A DNA stretch of 37,764 nucleotides, taken from assembly GCA_014379105.1 (NCBI GenBank), contig JACMML010000342.1, positions 1-37,764 on the forward strand, in the 5' to 3' direction. Below are positions 1-7,835 of this stretch, piece by piece (position 1 is the stretch's first letter; every line of letters begins with the position of its first letter). A model generated the notes under the pieces. That model saw only the letters and a program-made list of their open reading frames with translations, ran no database searches and was not told the origin of the DNA. The position numbers and the translations under genes were made by a program. This stretch comes from Phycisphaerae bacterium. Lineage in GTDB: Bacteria; Planctomycetota; Phycisphaerae; Tepidisphaerales; Tepidisphaeraceae.

Positions 1-324
1 ATCACCAGCGGCGACGATTCAATGACCCTGCCGCTGATGTCGATCGGCGGCGTCGGCGTGATCAGCGTCCTGTCGAATCTGCTTCCCGGGAAGGTCAGCG
101 AGATGGTGAAACTGTTCGCGAAATCCGATCTGATCGGCGCTGCCCAGATACACCACGACGTTTTCGCACTGTCCAAGTCCCTGTTCCTCGACGGCAATCC
201 AGTCGGCATCAAGCACGCAATGAAACTAGCCGGCCTCGACACCGGCGAACTGCGCCTGCCGCTTGTCGAAGCGAATGAAGCGACGAAGAAAGCGATCGAG
301 GACGCTGTCAAACCGTTCCTCTAG
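1..324 (+). CDS. dapA: 4-hydroxy-tetrahydrodipicolinate synthase, C-terminal part (DapA)
   Basis: The reading frame is open from base 1 and ends at a TAG, so only the last 107 residues of the protein are present. DapA condenses pyruvate with aspartate semialdehyde in the lysine and diaminopimelate pathway, in the cytoplasm. The visible part starts with a GDDS segment followed by a glycine-rich GGVGVISV stretch, which is the late TIM-barrel region of the DapA family. The C-terminal helical part contains a P-V-G-I-K-H-A-M-K motif and a G-x-x-T-G-E-L-R-L-P-L tail, both typical of this family rather than of N-acetylneuraminate lyase. The catalytic lysine and tyrosine lie upstream of the window. 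The next gene in the same direction is aroDE, 194 bases away and separated by a nested inverted repeat, so co-transcription is uncertain. The assignment is firm; the missing N-terminus prevents a length check. Confidence 0.93.
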   Translation: MTSGDDSMTLPLMSIGGVGVISVLSNLLPGKVSEMVKLFAKSDLIGAAQIHHDVFALSKSLFLDGNPVGIKHAMKLAGLDTGELRLPLVEANEATKKAIEDAVKPFL

Positions 325-333
325 GAAGGATTC

Positions 334-502
334 GCCACAGAGGCACGGAGGCACAGAGTAAGAAAAGTGAAGATATGAAGAAGGTGACCGCAGATTACGC
401 CGATTACGCAGATTTCTGAATCAACATTTTTATCTGCGTAATCCGCGCAATCTGCGGTTCAAACGTATTTTCTCCCTCTCTGTGTCTCTGTGCCTCTGTG
501 GC
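334..502. repeat. Nested double inverted repeat between dapA and aroDE
   Basis: Two pairs of arms are nested. The outer arms, 334-358 and 478-502, are 25 bases long and match with 2 mismatches; both mismatches would be G-U pairs in RNA. They are built on a GAGGCACRGAG theme. The inner arms, 388-413 and 432-457, are 26 bases long with 2 mismatches; each contains GATTACGC-like units repeated in tandem. The inner loop is only 18 bases. The whole could fold as one long stem with internal bulges. It lies between two genes on the same strand and ends 16 bases before the aroDE start. Similar sequences recur as dispersed intergenic repeats in planctomycete and verrucomicrobial genomes (general knowledge, not checked here). 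No flanking target duplication was found. Confidence 0.85.
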
Positions 503-518
503 AAATTAATCAGTAACA

Positions 519-2078
519 ATGACTCACCTCTGCGTCTCCATCTACGTCAATGACCTCGCCCAGGCGCGCCGCGATGTCGCGCTCGCGGCCGAGCGCGGGG
601 CGGATATGGTGGAGTTGCGGGTTGATACGTTCACCGACGAAATGGAGGTGCGATCGCTGGTTTCGTCGTGCACGTTGCCGTGCATTGTCACCTGCCGATC
701 GCGGCTCGAAGGCGGACAGACGGAACTGGATGACGTGCAACGACTCGGGCTCCTGACGGCCGCCGGGGAGGCGGGCGCGAGCTACCTGGATATCGAGTTC
801 GCGACGATGCGGGATAACAACTGGGCCGGTCCGTCAAAGCCGCGCGATCAGCGGCCGGGGTGGATTTATTCGGCCCACGATTTTCAATCGCGCCCGCTGG
901 GGCTCAATCAGCTCATCATCGACCTCGCCCAAAGCACCGCCGACATCGCGAAGGTGGCCTGGCAGGCGCGATCCGTGCGCGACAACATCGAAGCGTTCGA
1001 ATTGATGCTCCAGCGGCACAAGCCCAGCGCCGCGATCTGCATGAGCGAACCGGGAATGATCTCGCGAATCCTGGCTAAGAAGTTCGGCGCGTTCGTGAGC
1101 TTTGCTTCCCTTGACAGTGCGTCCGCGACCGCGCCCGGACAGGTGACGGTGACCGATCTGAAGCAGATCTACCGGTGGGACGCGCAGCGCGCCTCCACGC
1201 GCGTCTACGGCGTGGTCGGGCAGCCGATCGCGCATTCGATGTCGCCGGCGATTCACAACCGCGCGTTTGATCATGTGGGATTTGACGGCGTGTACGTGCC
1301 GTTTCTCATTGAAGGCACGTACGAATCGTTCAAGGCTTTCATGGAGACGTTCCTCGAATTTCAGCCGCTGATGCTTGGCGGATTGTCAGTGACGATTCCG
1401 CATAAGGAGAACGCGCTGCGCTATCTTCAAGAGCGTGGAGCGACGATCGAGCCGCTGGCCGAGCTGATCGGAGCAGTGAATACGGTGATTGTGGCGCGCG
1501 ACGGGGACGATTACACACTGCACGGCCAAAACACCGACTACGCCGCCATCCTCGACGCGATCACGGATACGCTAAGCATCACGCGTGATGCGCTGGCGGG
1601 ACGACGCGTGGCCGTCATCGGCGCCGGCGGCACCGGACGTACCGCCGTTGCGGCGCTGGCGCGGTACGGGGCTGATGTCACGATCTATAATCGCAGCGCC
1701 GATCGCGCCGATGCGCTGGCAAAAGAATTCGACGGATTGTCCGGAAAGGTCGCCGCGGCGGCGATCGTATCGCTTGGGGCAGCGGATGCTGAAATCTTTA
1801 TCAATACCACCAGCGTCGGCATGCATCCGAATGTTGATGCGTCGCCTTTCGACTCAGCCACGCCGGATATCACTGAATCCACCCTGGTTTTCGATACGAT
1901 CTACAACCCGCTTGAAACCAAGCTGCTTCGCCAGGCCCGCCAGCGCGGCGCACGAACCATCGCCGGAATCGACATGTTCGTCAGGCAGGCGGCAGCGCAG
2001 TTTGAAGCTTGGACCGGGATCGCCGCGCCGGCGGACGTGATGCGCGACGTGGTGATCAGCCGGCTTGAAGTCAGCTAG
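519..2078 (+). CDS. aroDE: Fused 3-dehydroquinate dehydratase (type I) / shikimate dehydrogenase
   Basis: A 519-residue two-domain enzyme for steps three and four of the shikimate pathway, from 3-dehydroquinate to shikimate, in the cytoplasm. Residues 1-220 are a type I dehydroquinase: ELRVD at 32-36, the catalytic pair His120 (SAHDF) and Schiff-base Lys145 (IAKVAW). Residues 228-519 are an NADP-dependent shikimate dehydrogenase: shikimate-binding SMS at 240-242, catalytic Lys296 in TIPHK, GAVNT at 318-322, Asp340 in GQNTD, the nucleotide-binding GAGGTGRTA at 368-376 and the NRS of the NADP site at 391-393. All key residues are intact in both halves. The same fusion order is known from plants and occurs in planctomycetes. 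The ATG at 519 is the family start, though no strong Shine-Dalgarno is visible upstream. The stop overlaps the convergent ferredoxin gene by 8 bases. Confidence 0.95.
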   Translation: MTHLCVSIYVNDLAQARRDVALAAERGADMVELRVDTFTDEMEVRSLVSSCTLPCIVTCRSRLEGGQTELDDVQRLGLLTAAGEAGASYLDIEFATMRDNNWAGPSKPRDQRPGWIYSAHDFQSRPLGLNQLIIDLAQSTADIAKVAWQARSVRDNIEAFELMLQRHKPSAAICMSEPGMISRILAKKFGAFVSFASLDSASATAPGQVTVTDLKQIYRWDAQRASTRVYGVVGQPIAHSMSPAIHNRAFDHVGFDGVYVPFLIEGTYESFKAFMETFLEFQPLMLGGLSVTIPHKENALRYLQERGATIEPLAELIGAVNTVIVARDGDDYTLHGQNTDYAAILDAITDTLSITRDALAGRRVAVIGAGGTGRTAVAALARYGADVTIYNRSADRADALAKEFDGLSGKVAAAAIVSLGAADAEIFINTTSVGMHPNVDASPFDSATPDITESTLVFDTIYNPLETKLLRQARQRGARTIAGIDMFVRQAAAQFEAWTGIAAPADVMRDVVISRLEVS

Positions 2079-2703
2079 TTCGAGCGGCGACCGGAATAAC
2101 CGTTATCGCTTTGGGGTCGACCGGGCAATGTTGCTGACACAAACCACACCCGATGCATGTCAACGGCTGGACCTGAACCGCGTCGTCCGCGAGTCGGATC
2201 GCGGCTTCACCCAGCGGGCAAATCTCGATGCAGATGGTGCATGGCTGGCCGAGCGACCTCGCGCATAGATGCTCACGCCACACCGCGGTGCCCATCTTGA
2301 TATGCGTCAGCGGCGTGGGAACCAGCGCGCCGGTCGGACAGGCCGGCATGCAATAGAGCCCGTCGCACGCGACACAGGCGGTGGTGTCGGCGTTGATATA
2401 CGGAACACCGCCGCCGTTTTGGCCCGTCGGATCAAGCCGAATTGCGTCCGCGGGGCACGCCGTGACGCAGTCGCCGCAGCGTCGGCAGGTCTGGGCGTAC
2501 TCGTCCTCGGGCAATGCGCCCGGCGGACGAAGCCAGAGACGCAGCGGAATGCTTTTCGGCGCGCGCTGCGGCGGATGCTGAAGTTTCTCAAAGTGATTGA
2601 TAGTGCGCTCGATCGGTTCCAGCGCGTTGACGATCGGTTTAAGAAGCTCTCCCAGCCCGCGTCTAAAAAACTGACGGCGATGGAGCGGGTTGTCTTCGGG
2701 CAT
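2071..2703 (-). CDS. Four-cluster 4Fe-4S ferredoxin-type protein (NapG/MauM-like)
   Basis: A 210-residue iron-sulfur protein with four cysteine clusters in the C-terminal 140 residues: C-x2-C-G-D-C-x3-C-P, C-x2-C-x4-C-x3-C-P, C-x2-C-x3-C-P and C-x2-C-G-x-C-x3-C-P. This spacing is that of polyferredoxins of the NapG/MauM/NapF type, which relay electrons in periplasmic or membrane-linked redox chains. The N-terminus carries RRQFFRRG, reminiscent of a twin-arginine signal, but no hydrophobic stretch follows, so export is doubtful. No nap or mau structural gene is nearby, so its partner is unknown. It starts 3 bases after the lipoprotein gene stop and is the last gene of the clpP1-clpP2-lipoprotein-ferredoxin run. 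The family call is firm; the physiological role is not. Confidence 0.8.
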   Translation of the reverse strand: MPEDNPLHRRQFFRRGLGELLKPIVNALEPIERTINHFEKLQHPPQRAPKSIPLRLWLRPPGALPEDEYAQTCRRCGDCVTACPADAIRLDPTGQNGGGVPYINADTTACVACDGLYCMPACPTGALVPTPLTHIKMGTAVWREHLCARSLGQPCTICIEICPLGEAAIRLADDAVQVQPLTCIGCGLCQQHCPVDPKAITVIPVAARTS

Positions 2704-2706
2704 GAC

Positions 2707-3321
2707 TCAGCCGTGCAGTCTAACGGTGACGGCCTTCTGCGCCGAGAAGACGCGGCCGGTAAGCTCATCGGTGAACGTGACCTTGATCGTCAGTTGCTCA
2801 TGTGCCGGCGGAGCCGATTGCCATGCGCACGGCAGGACGTATTCATACAAAAGCCCCGCACCATTCCACAGTTTCCGCGCATCGACGGCGGAAAACTCCC
2901 ACTTGCCGATGCGTACGTCACCCGCGGAGAGATCAAATGTCTCGACCGTAACCGAACCGGCTGCTTTCACGTCGTCGCCGGTGTCGTCGGTGGGAGTGAG
3001 ATAAATTTTCAGGCCTTCGTCACCGGGCTTTTTAGAATCAAAATCCGCACCGCCGGTCAGTCGGCCGAGCGCGATGCCGTGCGCGGTAAAGAGGGCCGCA
3101 AGACGCTCGGCCGGCAGTGTCGGAACGGTCGGCCGGTCCGATTCAAGTTTGCGGATAGTGTTTTGATCCACCTGCCGCGCCGTGCGGAGTTCCGCGACAA
3201 CCGTCTCAAGCTCCTGCACCTGTCTCCGCAGCGCGATGTTCGCCGGGTTGGGCTTAGCGCAGCCTGTCGCCATGGCGACGCCGATCAAAGCTGCGAGCAG
3301 GCGCGATGCGGGAGCAGTCAA
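2707..3321 (-). CDS. Putative lipoprotein with coiled coil, unknown function
   Basis: A 204-residue protein of no recognised family. The N-terminus is a lipoprotein signal: a short positive start, a hydrophobic segment (LLAALIGVAMA) and the lipobox A-T-G-C with the acylated cysteine at about residue 21. Residues 30-65 are rich in charged and leucine residues in a heptad-like pattern (RRQVQELETVVAELRTAR), suggesting a short coiled coil. The rest looks like a beta-rich domain. The only start in frame after the upstream stop is TTG at 3321, preceded by AGGAA at good spacing, so a TTG start is supported. It lies 24 bases downstream of clpP2 and 3 bases before the ferredoxin gene, probably in the same transcript. 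It would sit in the inner or outer membrane facing the periplasm; its role is unknown. Confidence 0.75.
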   Translation of the reverse strand: MTAPASRLLAALIGVAMATGCAKPNPANIALRRQVQELETVVAELRTARQVDQNTIRKLESDRPTVPTLPAERLAALFTAHGIALGRLTGGADFDSKKPGDEGLKIYLTPTDDTGDDVKAAGSVTVETFDLSAGDVRIGKWEFSAVDARKLWNGAGLLYEYVLPCAWQSAPPAHEQLTIKVTFTDELTGRVFSAQKAVTVRLHG

Positions 3322-3345
3322 TGTCGGTTCCTGTTCTTGAAGCTT

Positions 3346-3984
3346 CTATTCTTTAAATTCATCGCCGCCCGGTGGCCGGGGGACAATTTCCGGCGCGCTG
3401 TGAATTACGCGATCCGCCACGCCATATTCAACCGCTTCTTCGGCGAACATCCACTTGTTGCGGTCAAAATCGCGGAGAATCGTCTCCTGCGGTTTGCCGC
3501 ACCAGTCGGCCATCATCTTGTAAAGACGGTCGCGCAGACGAAGCATATGTCGGGCTTCAATTTCCAGATCGGTCGCCTGGCCTTGCAAGACGCCGCCGAT
3601 CAGCGGCTGGTGCAGCATGACCTGGCTATTGGGCAGCAGCGTCCGCTTTCCCTTGGTGCCGGCCGCCAGCAGCGCCGAGCCCATCGAGGCGGCCATGCCG
3701 ATGCACGTGGTCGCGACGTCGCAGCGCAAGAAGCGCATCGTGTCGATGATGCCGAAACCGGCGCTCACGCTCCCACCTGGGGAATTGATGTAGAAGTTGA
3801 TATCCGACTTGGAATCTTCGTTCGACAAAAACAGCAGCTGCGCCTGGATCACGCTGGCCGAGTCGTCGGTGACCGGGCCCGAGAGCATGATGATGCGGTC
3901 ACGGAGCAGGCGCGAGTAGATGTCATACGCACGTTCCCCCCGGCCGGTCTTTTCGATGACGATTGGAATCAATGTATTTTGCAT
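3346..3984 (-). CDS. clpP: ATP-dependent Clp protease proteolytic subunit, second copy (ClpP2)
   Basis: A 212-residue ClpP, the barrel-forming serine peptidase that works with a Clp ATPase to degrade unfolded or tagged proteins in the cytoplasm. The nucleophile Ser100 lies in GMAASMGS and the general base His125 in MLHQP. The third triad residue is changed: the E. coli-type D-T-E-R-D is D-F-D-R-N here, putting Asn176 at the catalytic Asp position. A two-residue insertion after HQPL accounts for the offset. Start choice: ATG at 3984 gives the usual ClpP N-terminus ([13 protein letters not shown]); longer in-frame reading into the upstream repeat-rich spacer is not protein-like. No Shine-Dalgarno is visible before this ATG. 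It follows clpP1 by 74 bases and precedes a lipoprotein gene by 24. Asn at this site is also known in Listeria ClpP1, which works in mixed complexes with ClpP2. Confidence 0.92.
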   Translation of the reverse strand: MQNTLIPIVIEKTGRGERAYDIYSRLLRDRIIMLSGPVTDDSASVIQAQLLFLSNEDSKSDINFYINSPGGSVSAGFGIIDTMRFLRCDVATTCIGMAASMGSALLAAGTKGKRTLLPNSQVMLHQPLIGGVLQGQATDLEIEARHMLRLRDRLYKMMADWCGKPQETILRDFDRNKWMFAEEAVEYGVADRVIHSAPEIVPRPPGGDEFKE

Positions 3985-4058
3985 GATAATCGAGTGATGA
4001 GTGGTAAGTGATCGGTGAACCGTATTTGTCACCTGTCGCTCTCCGCTCGTCGTCTCCT
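3985..4058. repeat. Repeat-like spacer between clpP1 and clpP2
   Basis: On the minus strand this 74-base spacer reads as decayed short repeats: around 3988-4014 there are CAC/TCAC units (CACTTACCACTCATCACTC), and around 4023-4050 a GAGCG/GAGAGCGAC/GGTGAC mixture. It lacks a recognisable ribosome binding site for clpP2. Strings of this kind are frequent intergenic filler in planctomycete genomes (general knowledge). No promoter or stable hairpin is evident. Confidence 0.5.
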
Positions 4059-4769
4059 TTATTTCTTGTCGGTCTCCCGCCCGATGACTTCGTCGCACAA
4101 TCCGTACGCGACCGCGTCGGGCGCGTCGAAGAAGCGATCACGTTCGCTGTCTTCGCGGACCCGATCCTTGGGTTGCCCGGTGCAGTCGGCGATGATGCCG
4201 ATCAGCGTGTCCTTGGTCTTGATGATTTCTTCGGCCTGGATCTGGATATCCGCGGCCTGCCCGTACACGCCGCCGAACGGCTGGTGGATCATCACCTTGG
4301 CGTGCGGGAGGATGTAGCGCTTGCCCTTGGTGCCGGCCATGAACGCAATCGCCCCGCCGCTCTCGGCCCGGCCGATGCAGTAGGTCGCGACATCGCATTG
4401 CAGGAACTTCATGATGTCGTACATCGCCAGCGTGTCGTCGACGACGCCGCCGGGTGAATTGATGTAGAAGTTGATGTCCTCTGTTTTCTTGATGCTTTGC
4501 AGATAGAGCATCTGCATGATCACGCGCGACGCGGTGACGTGATTGATCTCGCCAACCAGGAAAATCACGCGGTTTTCGAGGAGCATTTCCTCGAGCGTCA
4601 TCTCGCGATAGCGGTTGGTCCCGCCGCCGGATGGTCCCGGCATCGCCATCGGCATCGCCATCGGGGATCGCGGCGGTGTATGGAATTGTGGTCGATCGGA
4701 TTGCTGGGCGGCCGCCAACGCGTACGCCTGGGAAAACAATGGGTCTTGATGGGGGAGTCTGTTCGACAT
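4059..4769 (-). CDS. clpP: ATP-dependent Clp protease proteolytic subunit, first copy (ClpP1)
   Basis: A 236-residue ClpP with a complete catalytic triad: Ser137 in GRAESGGA, His162 in MIHQP and Asp211 in SERDRF. The His-to-Asp distance is 49 residues, as in E. coli ClpP. The nucleophile motif differs from the usual ASMG in having SGG after the serine. The first 55 residues are an extension not found in typical ClpP, with a low-complexity [15 protein letters not shown] segment; it could be a propeptide or the start could be internal. The ATG at 4769 is favoured because AGAGAGG precedes it at good spacing and a promoter lies just upstream. It heads the clpP1-clpP2-lipoprotein-ferredoxin run. 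Together with the Asn-bearing ClpP2 it suggests a heteromeric ClpP1P2 complex. Confidence 0.93.
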   Translation of the reverse strand: MSNRLPHQDPLFSQAYALAAAQQSDRPQFHTPPRSPMAMPMAMPGPSGGGTNRYREMTLEEMLLENRVIFLVGEINHVTASRVIMQMLYLQSIKKTEDINFYINSPGGVVDDTLAMYDIMKFLQCDVATYCIGRAESGGAIAFMAGTKGKRYILPHAKVMIHQPFGGVYGQAADIQIQAEEIIKTKDTLIGIIADCTGQPKDRVREDSERDRFFDAPDAVAYGLCDEVIGRETDKK

Positions 4770-4814
4770 CCATGCCTCTCTTCTGCGAATTACCGTCTGT
4801 GAATTACCCGGGCG

Positions 4815-4843
4815 ATACTACGCCGCATACCGGCGCGGGTCAA
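4815..4843 (-). promoter_or_regulatory. Candidate sigma-70 promoter for clpP1
   Basis: On the minus strand a TTGACC -35 box (4843-4838) is followed by exactly 17 bases and a TAGTAT -10 box (4820-4815). Transcription would start near 4808, giving a leader of about 40 bases to the clpP1 ATG. It sits in the 95-base gap after the DUF89 gene, so the clp genes can be transcribed independently of the upstream rnc run. Confidence 0.6.
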
Positions 4844-4864
4844 ACGGTCCAAAGGTGTGATAAC

Positions 4865-5935
4865 TCAGCGAAATCGGCAGACGACATCGTACAGTTTGCC
4901 GTTCAATCTCCTGGCGATCATCGTGTCTTTGATCATCGCCAGATTAACCGCATCGCAGGAGAATGCCGCGTCAAGATTACTCTCAACACCGCGGCCCATG
5001 CCTTCGAGGATGATTAGGTCCGCGTCGCGCGCCGCTTCATTCAATTCTGGAGAGACGCCCGCCAGATCGATCAGCGGCTCGCCGGTGCCGGTGGAGATGA
5101 TCGTTATCGGTAGTGAAGCAATCGAAGGCTCCACCTCAAGCACGCGCGGCCACCATCGGCGAACGTCGTACACGGTCATGTCGTTCAGCGTCGGCCGTTC
5201 ATTGGCCGCCAGGATGATGCTCGTGCCGCGCTGTGCGAGCCAGCGCATCAGCGGAATCGCGCCGAGCAGAAAATCGGCGCCGGCATTGTCGACAAAGAAG
5301 ACGCACTTCCGCCACGCGGCGCGATCAGCGGCAGCGCGGGAGGCGGCGCGGGCGCTGAATTGGTCGAAGTCGTCGATAAGCCACGGCCGCGCCGGCAAGC
5401 GGGCGCGCGTGGTGAAGAAATCGAGCTTGCCATCCAGCAGCAGCGTGGCGCTGCCTGCGGCGCCCATGTCGAAGATGTTGCCGGCAAATACTCCTTCGAT
5501 GACGGCGCGAAACTGGTCGTCGGCATCCAACGCGTCGATCTGGCGGCAAACCGCCGGCAGAAGATGGATGACCTTCTCATTCTCACGGTGCTTGAGGTCT
5601 TCAAACGGATCGGCAAAGCCATGCTTGCGCAGCATTGCGTCCCGCCATTCATCAAGCGTGAGCATCGTCACCCGGCCGCTGCCTTGTGGCTGACGGTCGA
5701 AGCGGTCGTAGGTCTCGATAAACTCGGCGCGGCACGCTTTGACGCGAGCCTCCACCTCCAGCATGTCCTGGCCGCGGACGGTCGCCATCTCAAGCGCGAG
5801 ATCGAGGATCGTTACGACATGCCGCTTAAAGAACTCCACCCAGTATGTGCGCGCTTCGTGATCCACGCGCATGTCCCATCGACACGCCTGATACGTCGCC
5901 GGATCGCGGAGCTTGATGAAGGGCTCGAGCTTCAT
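4865..5935 (-). CDS. DUF89 / ARMT1-like damage-control phosphatase (PANK4 C-domain type)
   Basis: A 356-residue protein matching the DUF89 metal-dependent phosphatase family, subfamily resembling the C-terminal domain of PANK4 and plant pantothenate kinase 2. These enzymes remove phosphate from damaged or surplus phosphometabolites such as 4'-phosphopantetheine. Diagnostic segments are VFFVDNAGADFLLG at 212-225, with metal ligands Asp216, Asn217 and probably Asp252 in LND, LAANERP at 242-248, and EGMGR at 311-315 followed by the NLAMIKD segment at 331-337. The gene is about the size of the standalone C-domain. It overlaps the upstream dehydrogenase gene by 4 bases (ATGA), so the two are translationally coupled. 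The family is firm from motifs; the substrate is inference. Confidence 0.82.
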   Translation of the reverse strand: MKLEPFIKLRDPATYQACRWDMRVDHEARTYWVEFFKRHVVTILDLALEMATVRGQDMLEVEARVKACRAEFIETYDRFDRQPQGSGRVTMLTLDEWRDAMLRKHGFADPFEDLKHRENEKVIHLLPAVCRQIDALDADDQFRAVIEGVFAGNIFDMGAAGSATLLLDGKLDFFTTRARLPARPWLIDDFDQFSARAASRAAADRAAWRKCVFFVDNAGADFLLGAIPLMRWLAQRGTSIILAANERPTLNDMTVYDVRRWWPRVLEVEPSIASLPITIISTGTGEPLIDLAGVSPELNEAARDADLIILEGMGRGVESNLDAAFSCDAVNLAMIKDTMIARRLNGKLYDVVCRFR

Positions 5936-6696
5936 CGGGCGGACATGCCCCCGTCGACGTAGATGTTCTGCCCGGTGATGTATTCCCCGGCGCGGCTGCA
6001 GAGAAGCACCGCCAGGCCGGCGCAGTCTTCATTGGTGCCAAGTCTTGGAATGGGCATTCCTTTGGCGCGTTCATTGGGATCCGTTCCCGGAGGAAACTGG
6101 TCCGCATTGCGAAGCGTGATGTACCAGCCGGGCGATATACAATTAACCGTGATCCCCTCCCGGCCATACTTGCGCGCCAGGCCTAGCGTGAGATTGGCGA
6201 TGGCCGCTTTGCTCATCGAATACGCCGGCATGTCCGGGTTGCCGCCACGCCCCTGGATGGAGCCGATATTAATGACGCGTCCCCACTGGGCGCGCTGCAT
6301 GTGCGGGATCGACAATTGACACATACGCGTCGCAAACAACACGTTGCAGTTCAATTGCCGGACCATCTCTTCGATCGGCGTTTCGAGAAATTTATCCACC
6401 CGCTGCACCGAGGCGTTGTTTACCAAGATGTGCAGATGGCCGAGGGATTCGACTGTGCGGGCGACCAGTTCTTCGGCGAGACCGACATCCGTCGCGTCGC
6501 CTCCCAATGCAATCGCGCGGCCGCCGGCGCGGTTGATCTCTTCGGCGGCAGATTCCGCGACGCTTAGCTCAATCTCCTGAATTGCCACCGCCGCGCCTGC
6601 GGCCGCGAGCGCCTGGGCGATACCCAGGCCTATTCCGCGCCCGGCGCCGGTGAGAATTGCGACCCTGTCCTTAACGCTGAAATCCGGCAGTTTCAT
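5932..6696 (-). CDS. Short-chain dehydrogenase/reductase (SDR)
   Basis: A 254-residue classical SDR oxidoreductase. The nucleotide-binding TGAGRGIG is at 16-23, NNAS at 93-96, and the catalytic Ser146, Tyr159 and Lys163 (YSMSK) are intact. The C-terminus has the family's G-Q-N-I-Y-V-D-G-G motif. Such enzymes reduce or oxidise ketone/alcohol groups of sugars, polyols or acyl thioesters with NAD(P)(H); the substrate cannot be told from sequence. It resembles gluconate dehydrogenase and 3-oxoacyl reductase types. It follows rnc by 66 bases and overlaps the DUF89 phosphatase start by 4 bases, so it is probably co-transcribed with both. No Shine-Dalgarno is seen upstream of the ATG. Confidence 0.88.
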   Translation of the reverse strand: MKLPDFSVKDRVAILTGAGRGIGLGIAQALAAAGAAVAIQEIELSVAESAAEEINRAGGRAIALGGDATDVGLAEELVARTVESLGHLHILVNNASVQRVDKFLETPIEEMVRQLNCNVLFATRMCQLSIPHMQRAQWGRVINIGSIQGRGGNPDMPAYSMSKAAIANLTLGLARKYGREGITVNCISPGWYITLRNADQFPPGTDPNERAKGMPIPRLGTNEDCAGLAVLLCSRAGEYITGQNIYVDGGMSAR

Positions 6697-6762
6697 GGTT
6701 GACGGATCGTATGCATCGCAGCGCGGTTGGCAACGTAACTTGTGGAATGGACGATTTGCCGG

Positions 6763-7491
6763 CTACTGCTCGATCAGCGTGTCATACACCTCGGCCACCT
6801 CGGTTTTACCGATCACGCCCATCTCTTCCAGCGCCAGCAGCGCCGCCTTCTGCTCGGCGGTCTTCTTATTCGGTCCCCACGCGCCGCAAAACCGGCGGCC
6901 GCTGATGACGACGCAGACCTCAAAGCATTTGCTGTGATCCGGGCCCTTTTCATCCAGCAACTCATACATCGGCGTGCCGCCCATCGACTGCTGCGCGTGC
7001 TGTTGCAGAACGGCTTTGTAATTATGCTGGTGAAGATTCGCCCAGACCGCCTCCACCTTCGGCGTCATCGTGCGCAGCACATATTCCTTAACGACCTCAA
7101 ATCCGCCATCAAGGTACAGCGCCGCGACGACCGATTCGTAAACTGCGGCCGCCAGCGAGTGCGGCATCAGCGCGCGGGAACTGATCCCCTTGCCGATGAT
7201 CAACAGGTCGGCCAATCCGGTCTCCACCGCGACCTCGGCACAAATCTTGCGCGAAACAACTGCGGATTTGATCTTGGTGAGATCGCCTTCCAGGAGTTCC
7301 GGAAAACGTTTGTAGAGCAGTTCGCAAACGATGACATCGAGCACGGCATCGCCGAGGAACTCCATGCGTTCGTTGCTGTTCAGGCGATTGTCGGCGATCG
7401 ATGCGTGTGTGAGGGATTCGTGCAGGAGTTGGGTATTTACGAAATGATATCCAAGTACTTCTTCGGCTTTGGCATGCAATTCAGGGGACAC
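6763..7491 (-). CDS. rnc: Ribonuclease III
   Basis: A 242-residue endonuclease that cuts double-stranded RNA and matures rRNA. The nuclease domain has the signature NERMEFLGDAVLD with Glu41, Glu44 and Asp48, and the second helix LAAAVYESVVAALYLDGG at 113-130. The C-terminal double-stranded RNA-binding domain spans about 157-227 (start YKAVLQQ, end AEQKAAL). At the second metal-binding D-x-x-E motif (Asp114/Glu117 in E. coli, Asp107/Glu110 in Aquifex) this protein has A-V-Y-E: Ala116 replaces the Asp and Glu119 is kept. The codon is GCA at 7146-7144. The start is GTG at 7491; a stop lies nine codons upstream with no other start between. It heads the rnc-SDR-DUF89 run. Confidence 0.92.
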   Translation of the reverse strand: MSPELHAKAEEVLGYHFVNTQLLHESLTHASIADNRLNSNERMEFLGDAVLDVIVCELLYKRFPELLEGDLTKIKSAVVSRKICAEVAVETGLADLLIIGKGISSRALMPHSLAAAVYESVVAALYLDGGFEVVKEYVLRTMTPKVEAVWANLHQHNYKAVLQQHAQQSMGGTPMYELLDEKGPDHSKCFEVCVVISGRRFCGAWGPNKKTAEQKAALLALEEMGVIGKTEVAEVYDTLIEQ

Positions 7492-7835
7492 AGCGTGCTC
7501 ACTTTCGGCCGGCGCGGTTCAGACTCGGCCAAGAAGATTCACTGCTGAAGGGACGCGAGTTGCATCGACCCACCCTCGCAAGCACAAGGCTCGCGCAGAT
7601 CAACGCAAATCGGGCTCCGCCAGACAATGGCCGGTGGCAAAATCGCCTGCCCGGCCGGCCCTGACCAAACCGCTGCGTGTGACTCGCAAAATGCGACAAC
7701 GTCACCGCAAATCAGGGCCATTTCAATCTTCATAATAAACTATCGGCCGGGAAATGTTGGGTCAATCCCGGGAATATTCGCTCGGGCGCATCCCGCCTTG
7801 GACCGTGAGCGGCACCGGGCGCTCGCTGCGATCCG
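7492..7835. other. 344-base gap with no recognised gene
   Basis: This spacer lies between rnc and the next minus-strand gene upstream. Open frames through it on both strands are arginine- and proline-rich and resemble no family. It does not hold rpmF or acpP, which often precede rnc. It becomes AT-richer around 7725-7745. No tRNA, clear promoter or hairpin with a T-tract was seen. Confidence 0.5.

Noticed and set aside
2269-4011. A 580-codon open frame on the plus strand
   Set aside because: It lies opposite the ferredoxin, lipoprotein and clpP2 genes, has no family motifs, and arises from the high GC content of the real genes.
7469-7735. A basic plus-strand frame of 88 codons near rnc, considered as a ribosomal protein
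   Set aside because: It has the composition of a small ribosomal protein but none of the L32 or L34 motifs, and overlaps the start of rnc on the other strand.
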